Shown here one piece after another: positions 34,182-42,578 of a stretch of DNA of 64,000 nucleotides. The notes beneath the pieces are model-generated. The model had not been told where the DNA came from. It was given only the letters and a program-made list of their open reading frames with translations, and searched no databases. The first letter of the stretch is position 1. Each line of letters begins with the position of its first letter. Position numbers and translations under genes: made by a program. The DNA is taken from contig JAJZLY010000009.1 in assembly GCA_021850485.1 (NCBI GenBank), positions 39,374-103,373 of the forward strand. The letters run 5' to 3'. This DNA is from Bacillota bacterium (GTDB lineage Bacteria > Bacillota > Sulfobacillia > JAJZYS01 > JAJZLH01).

Positions 34182-35689
34182 AAGTTGCGCTCACGGGTCT
34201 GCCCGGCGCTGGCAAGAGCCTGGTTGGCAGGCTCCTCGCCGATGAACTCGGTATCCCGTTTTTGGATCTCGACGACGAGGTCAGCCGGGAGGCGGGATCA
34301 GAGCCGGCCCGTCTGATCGACAGCCTCGGCTTGGATGCCTTTCGCAGCCTGGAGCATCGCATCCTGACTCGCGTCAGCGGAGAGCATGATGGCCTGCTGG
34401 CCCTCGGCGGCGGCAGTCTGGACGATCCACGAAACGCTCAGCTGTTGCGGGAGTGGCGCCTGATCTGGCTGCGGCCGTCGCTGACCACGCTGGTTCGCCG
34501 CCTGTCTGGAGACGACAGCCGGCCGCTCTTGCGCGGAAATCTGGCTGCCCGCCTGGACGACATCAACCTGCGCCGACGGCCGATCTTCTCGAGACTGGCG
34601 GAGGCGAGCTTTGAGGCCGAGACCGAGGCATCAGAGGTGGCGCGCCTGGTGGGCCGCTATGTGCAGGAGGTCGAATGGGTCGGCCCCGGCGTACTGTGGG
34701 GCAGAGGCAGCCGGCACCATCTTGCTCGTTTTGCCCCCGGGCGGGCAGCGGCGGTCATCGCCCAGCCAGTGACCCAGCACTGGAGCGAGGAGATCCGGCG
34801 GGCGCTACCAGAGGTGCCCATTTTGGCCTTTGACGACCACGAGGACAAGAAGACACTGGACAGCGTGCGTAGCCTGTACGGCTGGGCAGCTCAGCAGGCC
34901 TTCGATCGCACCACCACCGTATTTGCGGTTGGCGGTGGCGTAACGGTCGATGTCGTCGGCTTTTTGGCGGCCACCTACTTGCGCGGTCTGCCCCTGGTGG
35001 ACGTGCCTACGACCCTGCTGGCGGCGGTGGATGCGGGGATCGGCGGCAAGGTTGGCGTGGACCTGCCGGAGGGCAAAAACCTGGTCGGAGCCTTCCATAC
35101 GCCTCGCATCACGGTCGTGGACCCGGAGTTTTGGGCCAGCCTGCCGACGTCGGTGTTGGCCGACGCCATGGCCGAAATTGTCAAGGCGGCTTTGCTGGAA
35201 GGTGACTCCGCCTTGGAGGCGCTCGAGGAGATGGCCTGGCCAGCTACGCCGGAGGACCTGGAGCCCGTGGCCCGGCGCGCTGTGGCTGTGAAGATGGCGA
35301 TCGTGGAGGCCGATCCCAAGGAGGAGGCCGAGCGAACCTACCTGAATCTGGGACACACGGTTGGCCATGCCTTGGAGCAGGCCACTGGCTATCAAATGTC
35401 GCACGGCCATGCCGTAGCGATTGGCTTGAGTGCCATCTTGCGCTTCGGTGCCCCCCAGGGCAGGGCTGACGGTTTGGTGCGGCGCGTCGAGCAGTTGTTG
35501 CTGCGCTTTGGCCTGCCGATCTATGCCGATATCCCGCCCGAGCAGTTGATGCAGCCGATGGGCTTGGACAAAAAACGCAGTGATGGCGCCAAGCGACTGG
35601 TGCTGTTGGAACGGCCCGGCCACCCCTACCTGGCTGCGGCCAATGATGCAGACTTGCGACGTCTTGCCGAGCAGATGGTGCGCGACTGA
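34178..35689 (+). CDS. aroKB: shikimate kinase / 3-dehydroquinate synthase fusion
   Basis: 503 residues with two enzymes in one chain. Residues 1-165 are shikimate kinase: P-loop GLPGAGKSLVG, FLDLDDEVS, LGGGSLDD, RPLLRG. From about residue 170 the dehydroquinate synthase starts, with GGGVTVDVVGFLAATYLRG, VPTTLLAAVDAGIGGK and the metal-binding LNLGHTVGHALE and MSHGHAVAIG. Such fusions are known in Thermotoga and some Bacillota. It catalyses steps 5 and 2 of the shikimate pathway. TTG 34178 overlaps aroC. Confidence 0.93.
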   Translation: MKVALTGLPGAGKSLVGRLLADELGIPFLDLDDEVSREAGSEPARLIDSLGLDAFRSLEHRILTRVSGEHDGLLALGGGSLDDPRNAQLLREWRLIWLRPSLTTLVRRLSGDDSRPLLRGNLAARLDDINLRRRPIFSRLAEASFEAETEASEVARLVGRYVQEVEWVGPGVLWGRGSRHHLARFAPGRAAAVIAQPVTQHWSEEIRRALPEVPILAFDDHEDKKTLDSVRSLYGWAAQQAFDRTTTVFAVGGGVTVDVVGFLAATYLRGLPLVDVPTTLLAAVDAGIGGKVGVDLPEGKNLVGAFHTPRITVVDPEFWASLPTSVLADAMAEIVKAALLEGDSALEALEEMAWPATPEDLEPVARRAVAVKMAIVEADPKEEAERTYLNLGHTVGHALEQATGYQMSHGHAVAIGLSAILRFGAPQGRADGLVRRVEQLLLRFGLPIYADIPPEQLMQPMGLDKKRSDGAKRLVLLERPGHPYLAAANDADLRRLAEQMVRD

Positions 35690-35728
35690 TTACTGGGGCG
35701 AGACTTTTGGGAATCTGACGACTCCTAC

Positions 35729-35756
35729 TTGACATCTTGATGTAATGGCCTAAGAG
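35729..35756 (+). promoter_or_regulatory. promoter of the Tad pilus operon
   Basis: TTGACA at 35729-35734 matches the sigma-A -35 perfectly; 16 bases later TAAGAG is a weak -10. The element lies about 20 bases before the riboswitch, which is the expected spacing. Confidence 0.55.
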
Positions 35757-35777
35757 TGGAGAACAAATTGAATGTCC

Positions 35778-35866
35778 AGCGAGAAAGGCAAACACGTCGA
35801 AAGGCGTGGACGCAAAACCACGGGCCTGAAGCTCCCCTCGGGAGACAGGCAGCCGGGTTGCCGAAC
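35778..35866 (+). promoter_or_regulatory. cyclic di-GMP-I (GEMM-I) riboswitch aptamer
   Basis: The conserved core is plain: AGGCAAAC, a hairpin with a GAAA tetraloop closed by ACG/CGT arms, GGACGCAAAACCACGGGCCT, a second helix GCTCCC/GGGAG with tetraloop-receptor bases CCTGAAG, and CAGGCAGCCGGGTTGCCGA. These are the invariant parts of the GEMM-I class, including the ligand-contacting A and G residues of the three-way junction. It sits between a promoter and the Flp pilin gene, so it senses cyclic di-GMP to control pilus assembly. Exact ends are approximate. Confidence 0.93.
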
Positions 35867-35876
35867 GGGCGTGTTA

Positions 35877-35921
35877 GGAAGCCCTGAAAGCTTCCCCGCC
35901 TAGACGGACGGGGGGGCTTTC
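35877..35921 (+). terminator. riboswitch expression platform: antiterminator and intrinsic terminator
   Basis: Two exclusive hairpins can form. GGAAGC (35877-35882) pairs with GCTTCC (35890-35895) as an antiterminator. GAAAGC plus CCCC (35886-35897) pairs with GGGG plus GCTTTC (up to 35921), followed by a pyrimidine-rich CCTCTTTCTC tract, as a terminator. Ligand binding should choose between them; the direction of the switch is not evident by eye. Confidence 0.7.
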
Positions 35922-35957
35922 CTCTTTCTCCGGACGTATGGGAAGGAGGTTTGCCAG

Positions 35958-36125
35958 ATGCTGTCACTCATGTCTCTATGGAATGTCCTGCGCAACCAGC
36001 GTGGTCAGGGCATGGTGGAGTACGCACTCATCATTGCTCTGATCGCAGTCGCCTTGGTCTTGGCCCTGACTAATCTCGGAGCCGGTATCGGAGCCATCTT
36101 CACCAAGATCACAACCAGCCTCTGA
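35958..36125 (+). CDS. Flp-type pilin precursor
   Basis: 55 residues, below common size cut-offs. RNQRGQGMVEYALIIALIAV contains the Flp pilin processing site, with cleavage after RG or nearby Gly and Glu at +5, followed by a single hydrophobic helix. GGAAGGAGGT precedes the ATG at good spacing. It is the structural pilin of the Tad apparatus and the probable target of the prepilin peptidase encoded at 30087-30821. A hairpin follows the gene. Confidence 0.92.
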   Translation: MLSLMSLWNVLRNQRGQGMVEYALIIALIAVALVLALTNLGAGIGAIFTKITTSL

Positions 36126-36149
36126 TCCCAGGGCCGAACAGCGAGGGCA

Positions 36150-36174
36150 CCAGGGGGCGAACTCCGCCCCCTGG
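36150..36174 (+). terminator. hairpin between pilin and TadE genes
   Basis: Perfect 10-base arms CCAGGGGGCG and CGCCCCCTGG with a five-base loop. No T-run follows, so it may partially terminate or protect the pilin mRNA, which would raise pilin over the assembly genes. Confidence 0.6.
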
Positions 36175-36204
36175 ACCTGTCGCCAGCTAAAGAGAGGGAC
36201 TGTC

Positions 36205-36606
36205 GTGGCCAAAACTCACCGTTTCGCGCGTGACCGACAGTCTGGTCAGGCAGCGGTTGAATTTGCGCTCATCTTGCCGCTTTTGGTGTTGCTGTTGGTC
36301 GGCGTGGTTCAGGTGGGAGCGATCTTGTCGGCCGCTCTGACCCTGCAGATGGCGGCGGCCGAAGGGGCGCGAGTCGCCATCACCGGAGCCACCAACGCCC
36401 AGATCGCAGCTCAAGTCGACCAGGTGGCCTCGGATCTGCCCGCTACCGGCTTGGTGATTACGATCACGCCCAGTGGGGCACGCCAGGCTGGCAGCAATGT
36501 CACTGTCTCGGTCAGCTACCAGGCACCGGTGCTGTTTGGAACCTTGGCCGGTCTGTGGGGCAGCACCATCCCGGTGTCTGGCAGCGCCACCATGGGCATG
36601 GAGTAG
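36205..36606 (+). CDS. TadE-like pseudopilin
   Basis: 133 residues from GTG. RQSGQAAVEFALILPLLVLLLVG is the TadE signature: a cleavable leader with Gln-Ala-Ala-Val-Glu and a hydrophobic helix. The rest is a short soluble domain. It is a minor pilin of the Tad system, processed by the prepilin peptidase. It lies between the pilin hairpin and the TadG-like gene. Confidence 0.85.
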   Translation: MAKTHRFARDRQSGQAAVEFALILPLLVLLLVGVVQVGAILSAALTLQMAAAEGARVAITGATNAQIAAQVDQVASDLPATGLVITITPSGARQAGSNVTVSVSYQAPVLFGTLAGLWGSTIPVSGSATMGME

Positions 36607-36612
36607 TGATCG

Positions 36613-37557
36613 ATGAGAGGCGGCGGCAGCGTGCAGAGGTCGGGGACGCGAAACTGGAACCAGCGGGGCTCGGTGATCGTCATCGTGGCGGTCTCCGCAG
36701 TGTTCGTGCTCGGGTTCTTTACGCTCTCGCTCGACGCCGGCCGCGTCTACGTGCTGAAGGAACAGTTGCAGACTGCTGCTGACGCCAGTGCGCTGGCCGG
36801 CGCTAGCCTCTTGCCCACCTCACCGAGCGGTGCCGTCACAGCCGCCGTGAACACCGCTGTGGCCAACGGCGTACCAGCGGCCGATGTGACCGCCGCCGTG
36901 ACCGGGGCAGCCGGCAACCAGTTGACGGTCACGATCGTGGAGCGAGAGCCGCTGGTCTTCGGCCCGCTGATCGGCATTTCCAGCGCTCAGGTTTCAGCCG
37001 TCGCCGGAGCCGCCATTGGGCAGCTGAACACCTTTACCGGCTTGTTGCCGCTAGGTGTCGAGATGACGACATGGACCACAGGTCAGACCTACACCTTGAA
37101 GATTGGCAACGGGTCCACCTCTAACGGCGACCTCGGTCCGGTATGGTTCGGCGACGGCTCGCCCGGCGCCACCACCTACGAACAAGACCTGATCAACGGC
37201 ACCCAGCTGCCGATCACAGTCGGCGAAACGATCAGCACCCAGCCCGGCGACATGGTGGGGCCGACAGAGCAAGGACTTTCGGCCAGGCTGGCGGCGTGCT
37301 CAGCCGCTGGAGAGGCGTCGGCAGAGGGCAGTGGGTCCACGATTGTCAACTCGCCGTGCCTGATGTACCTGCCCATCATCCTGCCGCCGAGTGGCGGCCG
37401 CACCACGGTGACCGTACTTGGCTTTGCGGCCTTCTGGCTGCAGTCCGTGCATGGGGGAGCGGTGACCGGATCTTTCATCAGCGCCGTGGTGAACGGGTCC
37501 ATCGGCCCCTACGTGCCGTCTACGACCAACCTGATGGGTGTCACCCTTGACCAATAA
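36613..37557 (+). CDS. TadG-like pilus-assembly protein
   Basis: 314 residues. NQRGSVIVIVAVSAVFVLGF is the N-terminal hydrophobic segment and LDAGRVYVLKEQLQTAADASALAGA is the conserved TadG/DUF2134-like motif. The extracellular part of about 230 residues is rich in Gly, Thr and Ser. It probably anchors or tips the pilus at the cell surface. It follows tadE with a six-base gap. Confidence 0.82.
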   Translation: MRGGGSVQRSGTRNWNQRGSVIVIVAVSAVFVLGFFTLSLDAGRVYVLKEQLQTAADASALAGASLLPTSPSGAVTAAVNTAVANGVPAADVTAAVTGAAGNQLTVTIVEREPLVFGPLIGISSAQVSAVAGAAIGQLNTFTGLLPLGVEMTTWTTGQTYTLKIGNGSTSNGDLGPVWFGDGSPGATTYEQDLINGTQLPITVGETISTQPGDMVGPTEQGLSARLAACSAAGEASAEGSGSTIVNSPCLMYLPIILPPSGGRTTVTVLGFAAFWLQSVHGGAVTGSFISAVVNGSIGPYVPSTTNLMGVTLDQ

Positions 37558-37572
37558 CGGAGGCAACAAGTC

Positions 37573-38238
37573 GTGAGCATCGGCCGGCGCAGTTGGTTAC
37601 GTGTTGTCCTGCCTCTATTGGCGGCCGTGATCGTCGTTGCCGCCTTCTTGATCGTTTCCAGAGCTCCGGTTGCCCGGTTGCAACACGTGCTGGTGACCAC
37701 TCAGGCGCTGGCGGCCGGTACCGTACTGACGGCTGCGGATGTGAGCGAGGCGACGACGCCGACATTGGCAGTCGGTGATCTGACCGCCGTCCAAAACGCG
37801 ATCGGCCAGACGCTGACCGTGCCGTTGGCGGCGGGGGAGCACATTCGCCAAGAAGATCTGGTGCCACCGCTGAGCGCCGCCCTGACTCAGGAGCTGCCGG
37901 TCGGCGAGCGGGCGGTCACTGTCTCCCTAACCGCGGTGGCCGCCGTCGGCTTTCAGCTGGTCCCCGGCAACCGGGTCGATGTCATCGCCACATTTGGTGC
38001 GAGCAGCGGACCGAAGAATGCTCCACTCTCCGACCTCGTGCTCAGCAACGTGCTGATCCTGCGGGTGGCGGCACCTGCCACTGGGGCCACCAACGGCCTG
38101 ATCACCCTGGAGCTGACGCCAACCCAGGTGGCCACTCTGGAATTGTCTCAGCAGTTGGGCAGCATTACCCTGGCTCTTCGCCCGGCCCGTGACCACGTGC
38201 CGGCTAGTGCACTTCAGGAGGTGACAGTACTGCCATGA
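37573..38238 (+). CDS. cpaB: CpaB/RcpC-like SAF-domain pilus protein
   Basis: 221 residues from GTG. One N-terminal membrane helix is followed by an SAF domain (VTTQALAAGTVLTAADVSEA, PLAAGEHIRQEDL) and a CpaB C-terminal domain (ALTQELPVGERAVTVSL, PGNRVDVIATF). In Gram-negatives this stabilises the secretin; here no secretin gene is present, so it may guide the pilus through the wall. It overlaps the next gene by four bases. Confidence 0.85.
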   Translation: MSIGRRSWLRVVLPLLAAVIVVAAFLIVSRAPVARLQHVLVTTQALAAGTVLTAADVSEATTPTLAVGDLTAVQNAIGQTLTVPLAAGEHIRQEDLVPPLSAALTQELPVGERAVTVSLTAVAAVGFQLVPGNRVDVIATFGASSGPKNAPLSDLVLSNVLILRVAAPATGATNGLITLELTPTQVATLELSQQLGSITLALRPARDHVPASALQEVTVLP

Positions 38239-39428
38239 GTGAGATCAGAGATGAGACCACCGTCGTGTTCGCCCTGCCCCGGCGAGCTGATCTGGACGCC
38301 CTGCGCACCATGCTGGGTGCCGAGGTGAAGGTGCTCGGCGAGGCCACCAGCTTTCGCGAGGCAACGGCCCTGATCACCCGCCACCGACCGGAGGTCGCGC
38401 TGGTGTCCAGCCAGCTTCCCGATGGCGACGTCTCCAGTTGGCTGGAACAAGACAGCCCGCTCGGTCAGACCAAATTGATCGTGCTGGCCACAGACCCCCA
38501 GCCGGAGGACTACCGCACCGCCATGCGCATCGGGGCGTTGGACCTGCTGCCCATGCCGCTGAACCCAGGGAGTATCCTGGAGAGTCTGCGCCGGGTGGCC
38601 AAGGGCCCGGGCGAGCGCCAGGGCAAGATCGTTACCGTGTTCGCCACCAAGGGCGGGGTGGGTAAGACAACGATCGCAGCCAACGTGGCTGCAGAGCTAG
38701 CCGGGCGCAGGCAGCGGGTGTGCGTGGTCGATCTCGATCTGGAGTTTGGTTCGCTCTCCGCCTTCTTCGGAGCGGTGCCCGAGCAGACGATGGCCGATCT
38801 GGTCCGCCGGCGCGGCGCCTTCTCCTTGCCGTTGATCCAAGAAATGATGGTCACTGACCCGATTTTGGGCGTGCCGATCCTGGCCTCCCCTTTGACGCCT
38901 GATCTGGCGCCGACCGTGGACGGCGAGGGCAAAAAAGAGGTCGGTCGCAACTATGTGGCTGAGATCTTGCGCATGTTGTGCCTGGGCTACGACACCGTGG
39001 TGGTGGATACGGCCAGCCGCTTTTCGGAAGCGACGGTCAGCGCCCTGGAGATGGCCAGCACGGTGCTGCTGGTCACGGCCCCCGATGTCCCGGCCCTGCA
39101 GAGTACGGCCAAGGGACTCACCGTGTTGGTGGACAAGCTGGGATTCCAGCCCGATCGCTTGAAGTTGGTCTTGAACCGGGCCAACGCCGCCATTGGCCTG
39201 ACCGCCGAAGACATCAGCCGCTTCTTGGCCTATCCGATCTCCTATCGACTGCCCTCAGACGGGGATGCTGCGGTGCGCGCCTGCAACACCGGGGTGCCGA
39301 TCGTCAGACGCCGGCGCAGCGGTCCGCTCGCCCGGGCGCTGGCGGCGCTTGCCCAAGACGTCGCCGGTCCGCCCCAGCGGCTCACTCCCCGGCGTAGCGT
39401 GCTGCGACCACTCGGTGTCAGGAGGTAG
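38235..39428 (+). CDS. cpaE: TadZ/CpaE-like ATPase with receiver-like N-terminus
   Basis: 397 residues. The first 125 residues form a CheY-like receiver domain (PEVALVSSQLPDGD near the phospho-acceptor region). From about residue 133 comes a ParA/MinD ATPase with deviant Walker A KGGVGKTTIAANVA and VCVVDLDLEFGS. TadZ/CpaE localises the pilus machine, usually at a pole. A link with the DivIVA-like proteins at 13.8-16.2 kb is possible (inference). Confidence 0.88.
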   Translation: MSEIRDETTVVFALPRRADLDALRTMLGAEVKVLGEATSFREATALITRHRPEVALVSSQLPDGDVSSWLEQDSPLGQTKLIVLATDPQPEDYRTAMRIGALDLLPMPLNPGSILESLRRVAKGPGERQGKIVTVFATKGGVGKTTIAANVAAELAGRRQRVCVVDLDLEFGSLSAFFGAVPEQTMADLVRRRGAFSLPLIQEMMVTDPILGVPILASPLTPDLAPTVDGEGKKEVGRNYVAEILRMLCLGYDTVVVDTASRFSEATVSALEMASTVLLVTAPDVPALQSTAKGLTVLVDKLGFQPDRLKLVLNRANAAIGLTAEDISRFLAYPISYRLPSDGDAAVRACNTGVPIVRRRRSGPLARALAALAQDVAGPPQRLTPRRSVLRPLGVRR

Positions 39429-39434
39429 GCCAAA

Positions 39435-40739
39435 GTGTCACTTTATCGCAAGATTCACGGTGCCGATGGCGACCCATTGGCTGGGCCAGAGCGCGAGCAG
39501 TTCATCTTGCTCAGACTGGAAATCCAAAAGCGCCTGGCCAGAGAGATGGGTGCCACCAAAGGGGTGGTGCGACTGGGCGCCGCTCAGGAGCCGGAACTGC
39601 GCGAGCGGGTGATGAGCCATCTCGCCGAGGCAGAGGTGCCAACGGTGGACCGTGAGATGCTGTGCGAGGAGATCGTCTCTTCGATCATCGGCCTAGGGCC
39701 TCTGCAGGCCCTGCTGGACGACCAGTCAGTGTCTGAGATCATGGTCAATTCCAGCCGCGAGGTCTACGTCGAACGGCGCGGCAAGCTGGAGCGGACGCCG
39801 GTTCGTTTCGCCGACGACCGCGAGGTCTTGGACATGGTGGACCGCATCATCGCGCCGCTCGGCCGCCGGCTCGATGAACAGAGCCCGATGGTCGACGCCC
39901 GCCTGAAAGACGGCAGCCGGCTGAACGCCATTATCCCGCCGCTGGCGCTGCGCGGCCCGACCGTCACCATCCGCAAATTCCCCACCCGCCCGCTCGGCGT
40001 GTCTGACCTGGTCGACAATCAAACGCTGAGCCAGGAGATGGCCATCTTTCTGGAGGACTGTGTGCGCAGCCGAGTCAGTGTGGTGGTCTCGGGAGGCACC
40101 GCCTCCGGCAAGACCACCTTGTTGAACGTGTTGTCATCGTTCATCCCGGCGGACGAGCGCATCATCACGATCGAGGATGCAGCCGAGTTGCGCTTGCAGC
40201 AAGACCACGTGGTCGCCCTCGAAACTCGGCCGGTGAATCTGGAGGGGTGCGGTGAGGTTGGGATTCGCCAGTTGGTCAGAAACGCGCTGCGGATGCGGCC
40301 AGACCGGATCATCATCGGCGAGGTGCGGGCAGGCGAGGCGTTGGACATGCTGCAGGCGATGAACACCGGACACGATGGGTCTCTGACCACCGTGCATGCC
40401 AACGGGCCGAGGGAAGCGCTGTCTCGGATCGAGACCATGGTCCTGATGGCTGGCGTTGATCTGCCGCTGCGCGCCATTCGGGAGCAGATTGCGTCAGCAG
40501 TGCAGATCATCGTTCAGATCGCCCGCGGCAAGGATGGCGCCCGGCGCGTGATGCAAATCGCAGAGGTGCAGGGATTGGAGAACGAGATCATCGTCTTGGA
40601 GGTCATGTTCTCGTACGACCAAGAGGCGCACGCCTTTCGCCAGACGGGCTTTAGGCCGAAGAATGCTGATCGCATGAGCGGCGGCAGCTGGGGGCTGGGC
40701 CAACGCGATAGCACCTGGCAAGAGCGCAGCCGTGGCTAG
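39435..40739 (+). CDS. cpaF: CpaF/TadA secretion ATPase
   Basis: 434 residues of the GspE/TadA family. Walker A is SGGTASGKTTLLNVLSSF near residue 220. Asp box ITIEDAAELRLQQ and Walker B PDRIIIGEVRAGEALDMLQ follow, then the His box TGHDGSLTTVHAN. The N-terminal domain (GPLQALLDDQSVSEIMVN) is typical. It powers pilus assembly. The start GTG 39435 follows an AGGAGG. It overlaps tadB by eight bases. Confidence 0.93.
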   Translation: MSLYRKIHGADGDPLAGPEREQFILLRLEIQKRLAREMGATKGVVRLGAAQEPELRERVMSHLAEAEVPTVDREMLCEEIVSSIIGLGPLQALLDDQSVSEIMVNSSREVYVERRGKLERTPVRFADDREVLDMVDRIIAPLGRRLDEQSPMVDARLKDGSRLNAIIPPLALRGPTVTIRKFPTRPLGVSDLVDNQTLSQEMAIFLEDCVRSRVSVVVSGGTASGKTTLLNVLSSFIPADERIITIEDAAELRLQQDHVVALETRPVNLEGCGEVGIRQLVRNALRMRPDRIIIGEVRAGEALDMLQAMNTGHDGSLTTVHANGPREALSRIETMVLMAGVDLPLRAIREQIASAVQIIVQIARGKDGARRVMQIAEVQGLENEIIVLEVMFSYDQEAHAFRQTGFRPKNADRMSGGSWGLGQRDSTWQERSRG

Positions 40740-41643
40740 ACTGCTGGTGGCGGTCGTTGTGGCCTTGGTGGTCTTCTGGACGGTCTGGGTGGTTGTGGAC
40801 GGCAACCCCACCAAGCGAACGTTGTCCCGTCTGAAGAGGTTGCGCAGTCCGGTTCTCGAGGCTGCGATTGGTCAGAGCGGGTCAGCGGCAGCTGGTGCGG
40901 CCAAATTCACCGCCTTGACGCGCCTGCTACGGCGATCCGACTCACGGTTCACGGCGAAAGAAGTGCTGATGGCTGCCGCCGCTGTCTCGGTGCTGATGGC
41001 ACTGGTGATGAGTTTGCTGATCGGACCGCTGGCCGTGGTGGTCGGCCCCGCCCTGACCATCGGCGGTGGCCGCTGGTGGCTGGCCATGCGCACGCAAAAG
41101 CGCCAGCGGGAAATGGAAGCGGCGTTGCCCAGTTTGCTTCAGGCTGTCGCCAACGGGCTTCGGGCTGGACACGCCCTCGGCCAGAGTCTGGAGATGGCGG
41201 CCGGGCAAGAGAATTCGCCGCTGAGCCGCGAGGTCCAGTCGGCGGTCTCCCAGATGCGCCTGGGCCTGCCCTTGGAAGATGTCTTGGAGGAACTGGCCGC
41301 TGATCTGGATCTCACCGAGCTGTCCTTGGCGGTGACCGCCATCTCGGTCCAGCGCCAAGTTGGCGGCAACCTGGCCGAAGTCTTGGACCGTATCCAAGGA
41401 ACGCTGCGCGAGCGGCTACGCATTGCCAATGAGGTGCGGGCCTTGACCGCTCAGGGCCGGATGTCCGGCTGGATCGTCAGCCTGCTGCCGGTGGCCATCG
41501 CCGTGCTCACCTCCTTGATCGACCCGGGATTCTTGCATCCGCTGTTTGCCACCACCATTGGACACATCATGCTGGGTGCGGCTGTTTTGCTGGAGTTGGT
41601 CGGTGGGCTGGTCATCCGCCAATTGGTCCAGGTGAACTACTGA
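40732..41643 (+). CDS. tadB: TadB inner-membrane platform protein
   Basis: 303 residues: an N-terminal helix, two further helices around residues 80-110, a T2SF domain (ALPSLLQAVANGLRAGHALGQSLEMAA, GLPLEDVLEELA, ISVQRQVGGNLAEVLDRI) and two C-terminal helices. It forms the assembly platform with TadC. The start GTG 40732 overlaps cpaF, and its stop abuts the tadC start. Confidence 0.9.
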   Translation: MARLLVAVVVALVVFWTVWVVVDGNPTKRTLSRLKRLRSPVLEAAIGQSGSAAAGAAKFTALTRLLRRSDSRFTAKEVLMAAAAVSVLMALVMSLLIGPLAVVVGPALTIGGGRWWLAMRTQKRQREMEAALPSLLQAVANGLRAGHALGQSLEMAAGQENSPLSREVQSAVSQMRLGLPLEDVLEELAADLDLTELSLAVTAISVQRQVGGNLAEVLDRIQGTLRERLRIANEVRALTAQGRMSGWIVSLLPVAIAVLTSLIDPGFLHPLFATTIGHIMLGAAVLLELVGGLVIRQLVQVNY

Positions 41644-42524
41644 TGGTCGCCTTGGTTGCGCTGATCGTGTTCGCCGTGGTGTTTGCTGCCGGGTCCGTGC
41701 TGATGGCGCCGGCTGAGGAGACTGTGCGCATCCAGCGCCACCTGGTGTCCCTGGCCAGGGGAGAGGCCGAAGCGGCCGTCGCTCCAGCACCGATTGGCGA
41801 CCGGGTGATCAAGCCGTTTCTCTCCAGCGTGGCAGGAGCGATCTTGCGCTATACGCCAAAACGGCAGGCGGACAGTTTGCAGACGCAGATTGCCCGCGCC
41901 GGATCGCCGATTTCTCTAGCGACCTTCATCCTCATTCGCCTAGCCTTGGCCCTGACGGCCGTGATTCCGGTGCTACTCGGGGGACGTAGCGGACTGCTCT
42001 GGGCGGTGCTGCTGGCATTGCTCGGCTATCGATTGCCCTCTTTGTGGCTGGCCAACCGGATCAAGGCGCGCAAGCGGCTGATGACCAAGGCCCTGCCTGA
42101 TGTGCTCGATTTGATCGCGGTTTCGGTGGAAGCGGGACTCGGCTTCGACGGAGCCCTTCAGCGTGTGGCCGAGAAAAGCCACCCGCCGCTCAGTGACGAA
42201 TTGGGCCGCACCCTCTCTGAGATCCGCCTAGGCCGGACCCGGGCCGAGGCGCTACGCGACCTGGCGACGCGCACCGACATCGCGGAGCTCCGCCAGGTGG
42301 TGTCGGCGATCATTCAGGCCGAGCAGATGGGCATTGGACTCGCCAGGCCGTTGCGGGTGGAGTCGGACGCCCTGCGCGTCCGCAGGCGCCAACGCGCTGA
42401 GGAGCAGGCGATGAAAACGCCTGTCAAATTGCTCTTTCCGCTGGTGTTTTTGATCTTCCCGGCCCTGTTCATCGTGTTGCTGGGGCCGGCGGTACTCGGG
42501 ATCGGCCATGTCTTACACCCGTAA
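41643..42524 (+). CDS. tadC: TadC inner-membrane platform protein
   Basis: 293 residues with the same T2SF architecture as TadB: hydrophobic N-terminus, ALPDVLDLIAVSVEAGLGFDGALQRVA, EIRLGRTRAEALRDLATRTD, QAEQMGIGLARPLRVESD, and C-terminal helices LLFPLVFLIFPALFIVLLGP. It begins on the last base of tadB. It closes the pilus operon. Confidence 0.9.
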   Translation: MVALVALIVFAVVFAAGSVLMAPAEETVRIQRHLVSLARGEAEAAVAPAPIGDRVIKPFLSSVAGAILRYTPKRQADSLQTQIARAGSPISLATFILIRLALALTAVIPVLLGGRSGLLWAVLLALLGYRLPSLWLANRIKARKRLMTKALPDVLDLIAVSVEAGLGFDGALQRVAEKSHPPLSDELGRTLSEIRLGRTRAEALRDLATRTDIAELRQVVSAIIQAEQMGIGLARPLRVESDALRVRRRQRAEEQAMKTPVKLLFPLVFLIFPALFIVLLGPAVLGIGHVLHP

Positions 42525-42578
42525 GCCGCGCAGCTGAGGAGGAATCCCCCGCCTGCTGGCCAAACCGAGGGCGGAGGG

